A DNA stretch of 64,000 bases from Phenylobacterium sp. (GTDB lineage Bacteria; Pseudomonadota; Alphaproteobacteria; Caulobacterales; Caulobacteraceae). The translations under genes were made by a program, and so were the position numbers. Below the pieces are notes generated by a model that worked only from the letters and a program-made list of their open reading frames with translations, had not been told where the DNA came from and made no database searches. Shown in pieces: positions 46,401 through 55,147 of the stretch. Position 1 is the first letter of the stretch. Each line of letters starts with the position of its first letter. Location: assembly GCF_030681155.1 (NCBI RefSeq), contig NZ_JAUXXE010000043.1:53299-117298 (forward strand), written 5' to 3'.

Positions 46401-47351
46401 ATGATCAAGATGATAGTCGCGGGGCTGGCGATCCTGCTGGCCCTATGGATCGGCGCGGGTTTCGCCGTTGTGGCTTTGTCAGGCCGTTTCGAGCCCAGCG
46501 GGCGCTTTGTCGATATCGGCGGGCGCAAGCTGCGGCTGGTCTGTGAAGGACCAAAGACCGACAAGCCGGTCGTCTGGATGGAGGCTGGGGCCTGGGGCCT
46601 AGCCGCCGACTTCGCCGCTATCCAACACGGCCTGACCCAAAAAGGCGTCCGATCCTGCGCCTATGATCGCGCGGGCATGGGTTTCTCCGACCCCGGTCCG
46701 AAGCCCCGCGACAGCGAGGCCATTGCCTCCGACCTCGCCAAGCTCATCAAGGCGTCAGGCGAACAGGGCCCCTTCATCTTCATGGCGCACTCCATGGGCG
46801 GGCAGCACATCCGGCTTCTGGCTGGGCAGCACCCCGATATGGTCGCCGGCCTCGTGCTGCTGGAAGCCACAACGCCAGAAATGACCAGCGATCCGCGCGC
46901 CCAGCCCTTCCTTAGCCGGGTGCGCAATGTCGCGCGGGCCACCGCCGTCGCCGGCTCGCTGGGCCTCACACGCGTCGCCTACTACTGGGGTGATCGAATC
47001 GGCTTGCCGCCACAGGGCGCGGCCGAAAAGCGGCACGCCTTCGTCACTGGTCGCCATGCCCGCACCGCAGCCGCCGAAGTGCTGGTATGGGACCAAGGAT
47101 CGGCCCAGGCCGGGGCCGTCAGCCTGGATCCCAAATGGCCGGTGGCGGTCATCACCGCCGGCGACGCCGTGCGCATGGGCGAATGGAACATCGCGCGCCG
47201 CGCCCCCGAACGCGCTTCGCGCGCCGGCTACTACGAGAATGTCCCCGAGGCGGCGCATGCGAGCCTCCTTGGGCTTACCTACAACGGCGCCGTACTTCGC
47301 GCCGTCGATCACGTACGCGCCGCGCTCGCGCCGGCCCCGGAGACGAAATGA
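46401..47351 (+). CDS. Membrane-anchored alpha/beta hydrolase
   Basis: The 316-residue protein has an N-terminal hydrophobic segment (about 3-25) and an alpha/beta hydrolase domain with CAYDRAGMGFSD, the nucleophile elbow AHSMGGQH and a late HASLLGLTYNGA that can supply the His. The topology suggests a periplasmic or membrane-facing esterase. It follows phaC by 20 bases, which raises the idea of a role in polyester or fatty ester metabolism, but this is inference. Its stop overlaps the next start as ATGA. Confidence 0.85.
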   Translation: MIKMIVAGLAILLALWIGAGFAVVALSGRFEPSGRFVDIGGRKLRLVCEGPKTDKPVVWMEAGAWGLAADFAAIQHGLTQKGVRSCAYDRAGMGFSDPGPKPRDSEAIASDLAKLIKASGEQGPFIFMAHSMGGQHIRLLAGQHPDMVAGLVLLEATTPEMTSDPRAQPFLSRVRNVARATAVAGSLGLTRVAYYWGDRIGLPPQGAAEKRHAFVTGRHARTAAAEVLVWDQGSAQAGAVSLDPKWPVAVITAGDAVRMGEWNIARRAPERASRAGYYENVPEAAHASLLGLTYNGAVLRAVDHVRAALAPAPETK

Positions 47352-47893
47352 GAGCCCTGCCCTTCGCCGCCCTGGTCTTGCTGATCGCCGCGCCCGCCAA
47401 TGCCGAGACCGCCCAGCAGGTGTTTTTCTCGCGTCTCTCGGCCCTTTGCGGCCAGAGTTTTGAAGGACGCGTCGTCACCACGGATCCCGCCGACGCCAGT
47501 TTCACCGGTAAGCCGCTGACCATGCGGATCAAGAGCTGCACGAAGGACGAGGTGCGAATTCCCTTCCAGGTCGGCGAGGATCGGTCCCGCACCTGGGTGG
47601 TGACGAAGACTGCGACCGTCCTCCGCCTCAAGCACGATCATCGTCATCCTGACGGCACCGAGGACGCCGTCAGCCAGTACGGCGGCGACACCACGACGCC
47701 AGGAACCGCCGCGCGCCAGGAGTTCCCCGTCGACGCCGCGTCAAAGGCGATGTTTGTGCGCGAGGACCGCGCCGTATCGCTGACCAATGTCTGGGCGATG
47801 GAGATCGAACCGGGCAAGCTGTTCGCCTACGAACTGCGCCGGCCCGATCGCCACTTCCGCGTCGAGTTCGATTTGGCCAAGCCCCTGCCCTAG
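47348..47893 (+). CDS. Exported protein of unknown function
   Basis: The 181-residue precursor has a clear Sec signal peptide (RALPFAALVLLIAAPANAET, cleavage after ANA). The mature part contains FFSRLSALCGQSFEG, RIKSCTKDEVRIPF, KHDHRHPDGTEDAVSQYGG and a late FRVEFDLAKPL. Two Cys could form a disulfide. I recall similar uncharacterised exported proteins in alphaproteobacteria but no function. The start overlaps the hydrolase stop (ATGA), so it is the third gene of a phaC-hydrolase-exported protein operon. Confidence 0.8.
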   Translation: MRALPFAALVLLIAAPANAETAQQVFFSRLSALCGQSFEGRVVTTDPADASFTGKPLTMRIKSCTKDEVRIPFQVGEDRSRTWVVTKTATVLRLKHDHRHPDGTEDAVSQYGGDTTTPGTAARQEFPVDAASKAMFVREDRAVSLTNVWAMEIEPGKLFAYELRRPDRHFRVEFDLAKPLP

Positions 47894-47900
47894 GCCGCGC

Positions 47901-48338
47901 TCAGCGACGTGTCAGGGGCGGCAACATTCGCGCCATCACGGTGACGAAGAAGGCCACCGACCAACCGAGCAAGATAGAGCCGTTGATCCCCTCAATGGCT
48001 CCCAGCAGCTTCCATTGTCCGGCTATGGCGCTGTCGCCGTAGCCGATGGAGCCGTAGCTGCTGGTGGAGAAATAGACCGCCTCGCGAAATTCCGGCACGG
48101 CGCCCAACTTGCTGAACAACAGGGCGTAGAGCCAGATCTCCAGACCGTGCAGCAGGAAGAGCCCCATCACCACTGCGACGGTGACGAACCAGCCATGCCA
48201 GGACAGCGGGCTCATCTGGGCCGCGCCCCAGCGCTCATCCAGCGACGCCAGCATCCGCCCCAGGATCATCAGTCCCGTTCCGTGAATCGTGACGGTCGCC
48301 AGCACCATGGCTGTCGCCAGGCTGAGTTCGACGATCAT
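47901..48338 (-). CDS. Small ion-channel protein (K+-channel pore type)
   Basis: The 145-residue membrane protein has hydrophobic segments at about 4-26, 50-78 and 110-135, and between the last two a pore loop FSTSSYGSIGYGD. GYGD matches the K+ selectivity filter. It is a minimal channel of the Ion_trans_2 group without a visible regulatory domain. The ATG after GAGGGGCGAC is preferred to a GTG 12 bases upstream. It is convergent with the preceding exported-protein gene (7-base gap) and 28 bases from the next small membrane gene on the same strand. Confidence 0.82.
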   Translation of the reverse strand: MIVELSLATAMVLATVTIHGTGLMILGRMLASLDERWGAAQMSPLSWHGWFVTVAVVMGLFLLHGLEIWLYALLFSKLGAVPEFREAVYFSTSSYGSIGYGDSAIAGQWKLLGAIEGINGSILLGWSVAFFVTVMARMLPPLTRR

Positions 48339-48366
48339 GTCGCCCCTCACGGCGACCCCCAGTCCA

Positions 48367-48651
48367 CTAGAGGACGGCCCGCCGAAGCCGCGCGAGCAGG
48401 TCCCCTGCGACGAGAATAATCAGGAAATTCATCACCATGCCCAGCGCCACGGCCGCAACATTGAACCAGATCCCCAAGGTCGGGAGGAAGTTCAGTATGT
48501 AGCTCCAGGGCGCGCCCAGTACGATGGCGTAGATGCCCGCCAATGGATCACGCGCCATTCCGAACCAGCCGCCAAGGCTGGCGGGGATCAGAAGCAAGGC
48601 GGCGACGCACAGAAAGCCGTAGATCGCAGCAATAACGCGAGAAATTCTCAA
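48367..48651 (-). CDS. Small three-helix membrane protein
   Basis: The 94-residue protein is mostly hydrophobic: about 5-30, 40-55 (IYAIVLGAPWSYIL) and 60-85, with Arg-rich ends. No family is recognised. It is directly upstream of the K+-channel-like gene on the same strand, so both may be one transcript. The spacer before it (48652-48773) contains a nine-base direct repeat (GAGTGATCC at 48668 and 48716) and no further gene. Confidence 0.7.
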   Translation of the reverse strand: MRISRVIAAIYGFLCVAALLLIPASLGGWFGMARDPLAGIYAIVLGAPWSYILNFLPTLGIWFNVAAVALGMVMNFLIILVAGDLLARLRRAVL

Positions 48652-48773
48652 GGCGTCCGCCCAGCGTGAGTGATCCAGCGGCGCATGCAGCTCTCCCTAT
48701 TCGTCGCTGCAAATTGAGTGATCCGTTCAGTCGCAGTCAATCGCGAACCGACCGATTGAGGGCGGCCTGGCCT

Positions 48774-49256
48774 CTAGGCGGCTACGAACCGCAGCGCATC
48801 GCCATTGTTGCAGTAACGCAGCCCCGTGGGACGGGGGCCATCGGGGAAGACGTGGCCCTGGTGCCCCAGGCAGCGCGCACAATGGTACTCCGTGCGCGGC
48901 ACGCCTATGGCGTAATCGGTCTTCTTGCGCATCGCTCCCTTGATGGCGGTGTAGAAGCTTGGCCAGCCGGTTCCGCTCTCGAACTTCCAGGACGCCTTGA
49001 ACAGCGGCAGACCGCACCCTGCGCAGACATAGGTCCCTGGGCGCTTTTCCTTGTTCAGCGGGCTGGTGCCGGCCATCTCAGTCGCCTCATGGCGCAGGAC
49101 GTTGTAGGTCGCGAGGTCCAGCCGCGCCTTCCACTGGGCGTCGGTCAACTGGCGCCAGGGCGAACCGGCATAGGGATCATCAGCGGCCAGCGCCGCCGCC
49201 GGCAGCGTGACCAGCGCAGAACCAAGCAACAGTGTGCGTCGATCAATCTTGTCCAT
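48774..49256 (-). CDS. msrB: Exported peptide-methionine (R)-S-oxide reductase MsrB
   Basis: The 160-residue precursor has an N-terminal signal with a twin arginine (IDRRTLLLGSALVTLPAAALA). The SelR/MsrB domain has two zinc-binding CxxC pairs (CAGC and CARC), GTGWPSF and the catalytic end RYCNNGDALRF with its Cys. It reduces methionine-R-sulfoxide in proteins. Most MsrB enzymes are cytosolic, so the leader implies repair of envelope proteins, possibly via Tat export. It lies 38 bases downstream of the GNAT gene. No MsrA is nearby. Confidence 0.92.
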   Translation of the reverse strand: MDKIDRRTLLLGSALVTLPAAALAADDPYAGSPWRQLTDAQWKARLDLATYNVLRHEATEMAGTSPLNKEKRPGTYVCAGCGLPLFKASWKFESGTGWPSFYTAIKGAMRKKTDYAIGVPRTEYHCARCLGHQGHVFPDGPRPTGLRYCNNGDALRFVAA

Positions 49257-49294
49257 GCCTGAGATACGATTCCTCTCGGGCTTCGGATGCAAGC

Positions 49295-49735
49295 TTAGCC
49301 GCCAGTCCAGGCGTAGAGAGCGTCCGGCGTTTTCTCCATGTTGCCGGCGCCGTCGGTCAGTTCGACCAGCTTCCACCCTCGCGCCTCGTAGAATCGTCGA
49401 GCACGTGAATTCGCCTGGAAGGTCCAGAGCGTCCGCGGCGCGCCGTCCTCCAAAGCCTTGGCCAGCAGCTGCGGGCCAATTCCCCGCGCCTGATAGCCCG
49501 GCAGCACATAAAGGTGCTCCAGCCAGCCAGGATGGAACGCAACATAGCCAACGGCCACGCCCTCCTCCTCGGCCAGCCACGCCTCGTTCTCGACCAACAG
49601 CTTCGTCTCGAAGAACGTCACCGCGTCGTCGAGATCGGGCGGGGCCGGCAGGAACGGAAGCGACACCCGGTTCGCCTCCCGCTGAATCCGGGCGCAGACC
49701 CCGGCGTCCGCCGTGCTCGCCCGGCGCAGGATCAT
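49295..49735 (-). CDS. GNAT-family N-acetyltransferase
   Basis: The 146-residue protein has the acetyl-CoA pyrophosphate loop motif LPGYQARGIGPQLLAKAL and the late FYEARGWKLVEL strand that define GNAT enzymes. The acceptor substrate is unknown. Its ATG overlaps the argC stop (ATGA), so it is translated together with an arginine-biosynthesis enzyme. No direct link to N-acetylglutamate synthesis can be shown, because the sequence does not match ArgA/ArgJ. Confidence 0.85.
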   Translation of the reverse strand: MILRRASTADAGVCARIQREANRVSLPFLPAPPDLDDAVTFFETKLLVENEAWLAEEEGVAVGYVAFHPGWLEHLYVLPGYQARGIGPQLLAKALEDGAPRTLWTFQANSRARRFYEARGWKLVELTDGAGNMEKTPDALYAWTGG

Positions 49736-50709
49736 AGGCCCGAGGCCTCCGGCAAGCCGAGCATGATGTTCAGGTTCTGCACCGCAGCGCCCGAAGCGCC
49801 CTTGCCCAGGTTGTCGAGCACGGCCACCAGGCGCGCCTGATGGCGCTCTTCATTGCCGAAGACATAGAGCTTCATGCGGTTGGTGCCGTTCAACGCCTCG
49901 GGATCCAGGTCGGCGTTATAGCCGGCGGCGCCCGCGCGGGCCTTCTGCAAGGCCGCGCATTCATCGGCGCTCGCGACATCTACGAAGGCTTCTCCCGCAT
50001 AGGCCTTGGCCAGCGCTTCGCGCAGCTCGGCCGGCCGCGGCTTGGCGGGCAGCGCCCACAGTTGCAGCGGCACCTCTACGATCATGCCTTGGGCGTAGCG
50101 GCCGACGGCCGGGGCGAACAGGGGCGCGTGATCCAGGCCGCCATGGACCTGCATCTCGCCAATGTGTTTGTGCTGCAGCGGCAAGCCATAGATCCGGAAG
50201 GCGTCGCTTCTGTTCGGCGGCGTCGGCGCCTCGAACTCTGCGATCAGACCCTTGCCGCCGCCCGTATATCCGGACACCGCATTGACCGTCAGCGGCCAGT
50301 CACTCGGAATCAGCTCGGCCGCCACCAACGGGCGCACCAAGCCAATGAAGCCGGTGGGATAGCAGCCCGGATTGCTGACCCGGGTGGACGAGGCGATGGC
50401 TGCGCGCTGATCCTGGTCCATCTCGGCAAAGCCATAGGTCCAGCCCGAGGCGGTCCGGTAGGCGGTCGAGGCGTCGATGACCCGCACGCGGTTCGATTGG
50501 ATAAGGCCGACCGCTTCCTTGGAGGCATCGTCGGGCAGGCAGAGGATCACCGCATCGGCGCTGTTCAGCAGCTCAGCCCGTGCGTCAGCGTCCTTACGCT
50601 TGGCCGGATCGATCGATAGGATCTCGAGATCCTTACGGCCTTCCAGGCGCTCGCGGATCTGCAAACCCGTAGTGCCGGCTTCGCCATCAATGAACACGGT
50701 GTGGGACAT
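49732..50709 (-). CDS. argC: N-acetyl-gamma-glutamyl-phosphate reductase ArgC (type 2)
   Basis: The 325-residue protein begins with HTVFIDGEAGTTGLQIRERL and carries the catalytic motif SNPGCYPTG, with nucleophilic Cys, then AVSGYTGGGKGLI. This is the shorter, type 2 ArgC. It reduces N-acetylglutamyl phosphate to the semialdehyde in arginine synthesis. It sits downstream of rplM-rpsI (91-base gap), an order common in alphaproteobacteria, and overlaps the GNAT gene by 4 bases. Confidence 0.95.
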   Translation of the reverse strand: MSHTVFIDGEAGTTGLQIRERLEGRKDLEILSIDPAKRKDADARAELLNSADAVILCLPDDASKEAVGLIQSNRVRVIDASTAYRTASGWTYGFAEMDQDQRAAIASSTRVSNPGCYPTGFIGLVRPLVAAELIPSDWPLTVNAVSGYTGGGKGLIAEFEAPTPPNRSDAFRIYGLPLQHKHIGEMQVHGGLDHAPLFAPAVGRYAQGMIVEVPLQLWALPAKPRPAELREALAKAYAGEAFVDVASADECAALQKARAGAAGYNADLDPEALNGTNRMKLYVFGNEERHQARLVAVLDNLGKGASGAAVQNLNIMLGLPEASGL

Positions 50710-50800
50710 GGTGCGGGTCCTGAAAACTGTCGACCGGATATGAGAAAGGGCGCTTCGGTTGCCCGAAGCGCCCCTCCAAACGCGAGCTCGCGTAAGCGGG

Positions 50801-51271
50801 TTAGCGCTTCGAGAACTGGAAGCTGCGTCGGGCTTTCGCCTTGCCGTACTTCTTACGTTCAACGACGCGGCTGTCGCGGGTCAGGAAGCCGTGCGGCTTC
50901 AGGACCGGGCGCAGGGCCGGTTCGTAATAGGTCAGAGCCTTGGACAGGCCGTGACGGATCGCGCCGGCTTGACCCGACAGGCCCGAACCTTCGACCGTGA
51001 CGATGACGTCGAACTGGCCGAGGCGGTCAGTGACCTGCAGCGGCTGAGCGATCATCATGCGCAGCACGGGACGCGCGAAATAGACTTCCTGATCGCGACC
51101 GTTGATCGTGATCGTGCCCTTGCCGGGCTTAATCCAAACGCGAGCGATGGCGTTCTTACGCTTGCCGGTCGCATAGGCGCGGCCCAGAGCGTCGATCTTC
51201 GGCTCGGCCGGAGCGACGTCGGGGTTGGACGAGAGGCTTTGCAGGGCCTCGAAACCTTGAGTCTCGGACAT
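50801..51271 (-). CDS. rpsI: 30S ribosomal protein S9
   Basis: The 156-residue protein ends in [11 protein letters not shown] and has the S9 blocks [15 protein letters not shown] and [14 protein letters not shown]. About 28 extra residues at the N-terminus ([12 protein letters not shown]...) precede the core, as in other alphaproteobacteria. It is 5 bases downstream of rplM, forming the conserved L13-S9 operon. Confidence 0.98.
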   Translation of the reverse strand: MSETQGFEALQSLSSNPDVAPAEPKIDALGRAYATGKRKNAIARVWIKPGKGTITINGRDQEVYFARPVLRMMIAQPLQVTDRLGQFDVIVTVEGSGLSGQAGAIRHGLSKALTYYEPALRPVLKPHGFLTRDSRVVERKKYGKAKARRSFQFSKR

Positions 51272-51276
51272 CTGGC

Positions 51277-51750
51277 TTACTTGCTCCGCACGTTCTTGGA
51301 GTTCAGGTCGGCGAACGCGATGACTTCGGGGTTCTGCGCCTGGTGCGGATGCTCACCCACATTGTAGATACGCAGGTGGGTCATTTGCTTACGGGCCAAG
51401 GGGCTTTCCTTGGGCAGCATGCGCTCAACGGCCTTTTCCAGGATGCGTTCCGGATACTTGCCGCCGAGGATCTTGTCCGCGGTGCGTTCCTTGATGCCGC
51501 CCGGGTGACCGGTGTGCCAGTAGTACACTTTGTCGGTCAGCTTCTTGCCGGTGAACTTCACCTTGTCAGCGTTGATCACGACGACAAAGTCGCCGCAATC
51601 GACGTGCGGGGTGTAGTCAGGGCGGTGCTTGCCGCGAAGACGCATGGCGATGAACGAGGCGAGACGGCCGACAACGGCGTTCTCTGCGTCGATCACGATC
51701 CACTTCTTCTCGACGTCGGCGGGCTTCAAAGAAGCCGTCGTCTTCATCAT
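51277..51750 (-). CDS. rplM: 50S ribosomal protein L13
   Basis: The 157-residue protein has [33 protein letters not shown] and [15 protein letters not shown], the L13 signatures. Translation may begin at either of two adjacent ATG codons. A strong promoter lies 52-80 bases upstream, and the leader contains the small hairpin GGGAC/GTCCC (51773-51788). In E. coli, L13 represses its own operon; whether this hairpin is involved here is unknown. Confidence 0.98.
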   Translation of the reverse strand: MMKTTASLKPADVEKKWIVIDAENAVVGRLASFIAMRLRGKHRPDYTPHVDCGDFVVVINADKVKFTGKKLTDKVYYWHTGHPGGIKERTADKILGGKYPERILEKAVERMLPKESPLARKQMTHLRIYNVGEHPHQAQNPEVIAFADLNSKNVRSK

Positions 51751-51801
51751 GGGAACGGGTCCGTAAGTTAGCGGGACGAAACGGTCCCGACGAAGGGGCG
51801 G

Positions 51802-51830
51802 CTAGTAAGCAGCCACAGCCGACCTGTCAA
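51802..51830 (-). promoter_or_regulatory. rplM-rpsI promoter
   Basis: Reverse strand TTGACA (51825-51830) and TACTAG (51802-51807) are separated by 17 bases. The predicted start near 51795 leaves a leader of about 45 bases before the L13 start codon. The -35 match to the sigma-70 consensus is perfect. Confidence 0.7.
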
Positions 51831-51887
51831 CACTCAAACGCAACGAACAGGCCGCAAATCGTTATGTGGCAAGGCTTTCCCGACTTC

Positions 51888-51901
51888 GGTATTATGATAC
51901 C
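51888..51901. promoter_or_regulatory. AT-rich palindrome upstream of phoX
   Basis: GGTATTATGATACC has perfect 5-bp arms around TATG and sits 66 bases before the phoX start. It could be an operator for a dimeric regulator. No standard Pho box was seen in this spacer. Confidence 0.4.
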
Positions 51902-51966
51902 ACGCAAAATGGCGCTTCGGCTTCTATGGTCCTCCCCAGCGCCCCAAAGCCAAGCTGGAAAGAGTT

Positions 51967-53403
51967 ATGACCGCGTCCCGTCGCCAATTCCTCCGCACCG
52001 CCGCCGCCACTGCGGCCTTCTCAGGCCTATCGCGGTTCGCCGATGCCCAGATCACGACGGGGCCAGACGGCTATTCCAACCCTGGCTACGCCAGCCAAGT
52101 CGCCGGCTACGGGCCCTTGCGGCGCGATCCGGCCGAAATCTTCGACCTACCCGAAGGCTTCTCCTACCGCGTCATCTCCAAGGCCGGCGACAGGATGGAC
52201 GACGGCCTGATCACGCCGGGCAAGATGGATGGCATGGGCTGCTTCCCGGCCGGCCGGGGCCGCGTCGCCCTCGTCCGCAACCATGAAATCAGCCCGCCGC
52301 CTCGCGACCTCCAGATCACCGCCTACGGCGCCGATCGGCTGCTGGCGCCCAAGGTCGCCGCCGACCGGCTCTACGACACCGATCTGGCCGGCCTGCCCCT
52401 CGGCGGCGGAACCTCGACCCTGATCTACGATCTCAAGAGCCGCGAACTGAAGGCACAGCATCTCAGCCTCGCCGGGACCGCAGTGAACTGCGCTGGCGGC
52501 GTCACCCCCTGGAACTCCTGGCTGACCTGCGAAGAAACGACGACCAAGGCCGGGCAAACCAGCCGCAAGGACCATGGCTGGGTGTTCGAGATCCCATCGC
52601 GCCTGCGCGGCCTGGCCGATCCGGCGCCGATCACCGCCATGGGCCGCTTCAAGCACGAGGCCTGCGCCGTGGATCCGCGCACCGGGGCCATCTACATGAC
52701 CGAGGACGAGATCGACGGTAAGGGCCTCTTCTACCGTTTCCTTCCCAACAATCGCCGCCGCCTGCATGAGGGCGGCCGGCTCCAGGCGCTCGCGGTCATC
52801 GACGGCGGCGATCCGCGCAATTGGGACGAGGTTTCCTGGAAACAGGGCGACTGGAAGAGCGTCCGCTGGATCGATCTCGACGGCGTCGACAACCCGAACA
52901 ACGACCTGCGCCAACGGGGCAAGGCCGCCGGCGCGTCCTGGTTCGCCCGTGGGGAAGGCATCTTCTTCGGCAAGGACGAACTCTACTTCACCTGCACCAG
53001 CGGCGGCCCGAAGTTCCACGGGCAGGTGTTGCGCTATGTCCCGAGCCCGCACGAAGGTCAGGTCGGCGAAGTCGATGAACCCGGCCGCCTGCAACTCTTT
53101 GTCGAGCCGACCGATATCCGCTTCATGGAAATGGCCGACAACATCGCCATCGCTCCCTGGGGACACATCGTGGCGTGCGAGGACAAAATCGGCGGCACAA
53201 ACTATCTGCGCGGCGTCACGCCACAGGGGCAAACCTACACGCTCGGTCGCAACGCTCAGATGCTGGACGGCGCCAAGACCCGTGGCACGTCCGAGTTGGC
53301 CGGCGCCTGCTTCTCACCCGACGGCTCGACCCTGTTCGTGAACATCTACAGCCCTGGCTGCACCCTGGCGATCACCGGCCCGTGGGCGACGTTCCAGGCA
53401 TGA
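51967..53403 (+). CDS. phoX: PhoX-family (DUF839) alkaline phosphatase
   Basis: The 478-residue precursor has a Tat signal peptide (ASRRQFLRTAAATAAFSGLSRFADA). The PhoX domain shows NHEI near the start, SWLTCEET, GRFKHEACAVDPRTGAIYMTEDE and FSPDGSTLFVNIYSPGCT at the end. PhoX enzymes are periplasmic, calcium/iron-dependent phosphomonoesterases exported folded by Tat. The ATG follows GGAAAGAGTT. The stop overlaps the next gene's start (ATGA), linking it to a small P-loop kinase. Confidence 0.88.
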   Translation: MTASRRQFLRTAAATAAFSGLSRFADAQITTGPDGYSNPGYASQVAGYGPLRRDPAEIFDLPEGFSYRVISKAGDRMDDGLITPGKMDGMGCFPAGRGRVALVRNHEISPPPRDLQITAYGADRLLAPKVAADRLYDTDLAGLPLGGGTSTLIYDLKSRELKAQHLSLAGTAVNCAGGVTPWNSWLTCEETTTKAGQTSRKDHGWVFEIPSRLRGLADPAPITAMGRFKHEACAVDPRTGAIYMTEDEIDGKGLFYRFLPNNRRRLHEGGRLQALAVIDGGDPRNWDEVSWKQGDWKSVRWIDLDGVDNPNNDLRQRGKAAGASWFARGEGIFFGKDELYFTCTSGGPKFHGQVLRYVPSPHEGQVGEVDEPGRLQLFVEPTDIRFMEMADNIAIAPWGHIVACEDKIGGTNYLRGVTPQGQTYTLGRNAQMLDGAKTRGTSELAGACFSPDGSTLFVNIYSPGCTLAITGPWATFQA

Positions 53404-54032
53404 CACCGCCGGGCCAGGTCATCGTGCTGAATGGCGCGCCCAGGTCGGGCAAGTCGAGCATTGTCGCGGTCATCCAGGACACCTTCGAAGGTCCCTGGAT
53501 GAACCTCGGGGTGGATGTTCACGCCAGGCATATGACGCCGACACGGCTGCAGCCTGGCGTCGGCCTGCGCCCTTTGGCCGAGCGACCGGAAGTCACCGCC
53601 CTCCTGCCCCGCCTCTACGCCGCCCTCTACGACTCCATCGCCGCGCACAGCCGCCAAGGCCTGAACGTGGTGGTCGATGTCGGCCACTATGGAATGGAGC
53701 CGTCCTCGCCCGGCGTTCTACAGGACTGCGCCGGAAGACTGCTGGGCCTGCCGGTGCTGATGGTCGGCGTGCTTTGCTCGATCGAGGTGATCATGCAGCG
53801 GCGCAATGCCGGGCAGCCGGGACGCGAAGGCCAATACACGACCGGCGCGCCAGACGACCCGATCCCCGCCCCCGTCCGGCAGTGGCAAGACGCCGTGCAC
53901 CGGCCCGGCGTCTACGATCTCGAAGTCGATACCGCCGTCCTGAGCCCGACGCAGTGCGCCGATCTCATTCGTCGTCGGTTGGCGACGCCCGCCATAGGTC
54001 CAACCGCATGCGAGCGCCTAGCCACCGGCTAG
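53400..54032 (+). CDS. P-loop kinase, chloramphenicol-phosphotransferase-like
   Basis: The 210-residue protein has a Walker A motif LNGAPRSGKSSI at about 10-20, then a VDVHARHM segment and VVVDVGHYGM. This resembles the CPT (chloramphenicol 3-O-phosphotransferase) branch of nucleotide kinase-like proteins. The natural substrate of such chromosomal homologues is usually unknown, and resistance should not be assumed. Its ATG overlaps the phoX stop, so a periplasmic phosphatase and a cytosolic kinase are translationally coupled. It is convergent with ctaA without spacing. Confidence 0.78.
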   Translation: MTPPGQVIVLNGAPRSGKSSIVAVIQDTFEGPWMNLGVDVHARHMTPTRLQPGVGLRPLAERPEVTALLPRLYAALYDSIAAHSRQGLNVVVDVGHYGMEPSSPGVLQDCAGRLLGLPVLMVGVLCSIEVIMQRRNAGQPGREGQYTTGAPDDPIPAPVRQWQDAVHRPGVYDLEVDTAVLSPTQCADLIRRRLATPAIGPTACERLATG

Positions 54033-55064
54033 CTACGGCCGTCTCGCGCGCCAGGCCAGGGCGACCGCCAGCGACAGCACGATGGCGGCTGCGATCTGGT
54101 GGGCCATGCCAAGCCAAATGGGCACACCGAAGATCAGGGTGATGACGCCCAGGATCGCTTGCAGCACGATGGAGCCGCCAACCGTGATCGCCAGCATCCG
54201 TGTGTCGAAGGTCAGATAGCGCGAGCGGCTTGCAGCCCAGATCATCGCGATGGCGATCAGCGTCAACAGATAGGCGCCCAGCCGGTGGTGCAGCTGGACC
54301 GCCCCTTGGCTGTGGGCGACCGTCGCCCAGAGGTTCGCGCCCGCATAATCGTTGGGGATCAGTGAGCCGTTCATCAGCGGCCAATCGTTGTAGACAAAGC
54401 CAGCGTCGGTCCCCGCCACCAGGGCGCCCAGCAGGATCTGGAAGAAGATCAGGCCTACCAACGCCAGTGCGCCACGCGACCAAGGGCTTGGCAGGGCCTG
54501 GCGCGCAGCCCCATTCCAGGCGTCCAGAGCGGTCCAGACCAGCGCGCCGAGCAGAGCGAAAGCCAGCCCGAGATGGACCATCAGCCGTTCAGGGGCCACG
54601 GAGACGCGTTCAGAGAGGCCGCTGGCGACCATCCACCAACCGACGGCCCCTTGCAGGCCGCCCAAGGCGAAAAGACCCACGCACCGGCCGATCAGCCGAC
54701 GCGGGATTTCGCGCCGGAGCAGGAAATAGGCGAAGGGTAAGGCGAAAACCGCCCCAACCAGCCGGCCGAGCAATCGGTGGCTCCATTCCCACCAGTAGAT
54801 GGCCTTGAACTGCTCCAGGCTCATGCCGTGGTTCAACTGCGCGTACTGGGGGATTGCCTTGTAGAGCGCGAACTCATCGTTCCAGTCCTGAGCCGACATC
54901 GGCGGCAAGGCGCCGGTGACGGGCTTCCATTCGGTGATCGAAAGACCGGAGTCGGTCAGGCGCGTCGCGCCTCCCACCACAATCATGGCCAGCACGAAAG
55001 CGGCGACAACGAACAACCAAACCGCGACCGGGCGAGACCGATCTGAACGAAGGAACGAGGTCAT
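54033..55064 (-). CDS. ctaA: Heme A synthase (CtaA/COX15, type 2)
   Basis: The 343-residue membrane protein has eight predicted helices and the family blocks [54 protein letters not shown] and HHRLGAYLL, with conserved His ligands. It oxidises the C8 methyl of heme O to formyl, giving heme A for aa3-type oxidases. The absence of the Cys pairs of the Bacillus type supports the COX15-like class. It is encoded alone, divergent from the glsB-like gene. Confidence 0.95.
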   Translation of the reverse strand: MTSFLRSDRSRPVAVWLFVVAAFVLAMIVVGGATRLTDSGLSITEWKPVTGALPPMSAQDWNDEFALYKAIPQYAQLNHGMSLEQFKAIYWWEWSHRLLGRLVGAVFALPFAYFLLRREIPRRLIGRCVGLFALGGLQGAVGWWMVASGLSERVSVAPERLMVHLGLAFALLGALVWTALDAWNGAARQALPSPWSRGALALVGLIFFQILLGALVAGTDAGFVYNDWPLMNGSLIPNDYAGANLWATVAHSQGAVQLHHRLGAYLLTLIAIAMIWAASRSRYLTFDTRMLAITVGGSIVLQAILGVITLIFGVPIWLGMAHQIAAAIVLSLAVALAWRARRP

Positions 55065-55147
55065 GACTCTGAATGGGCACTCATCAGGGCGTTCTTACGG
55101 CGATCCGCTATCGGAGATCGGCCGCGAGGTCCATGCCGGGAAAGAAC

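Noticed and set aside
48668..48724. GAGTGATCC direct repeat, 48 bases apart
   Set aside because: Two copies of nine bases with no further structure are weak evidence for an operator; mentioned in the neighbouring gene entry only.
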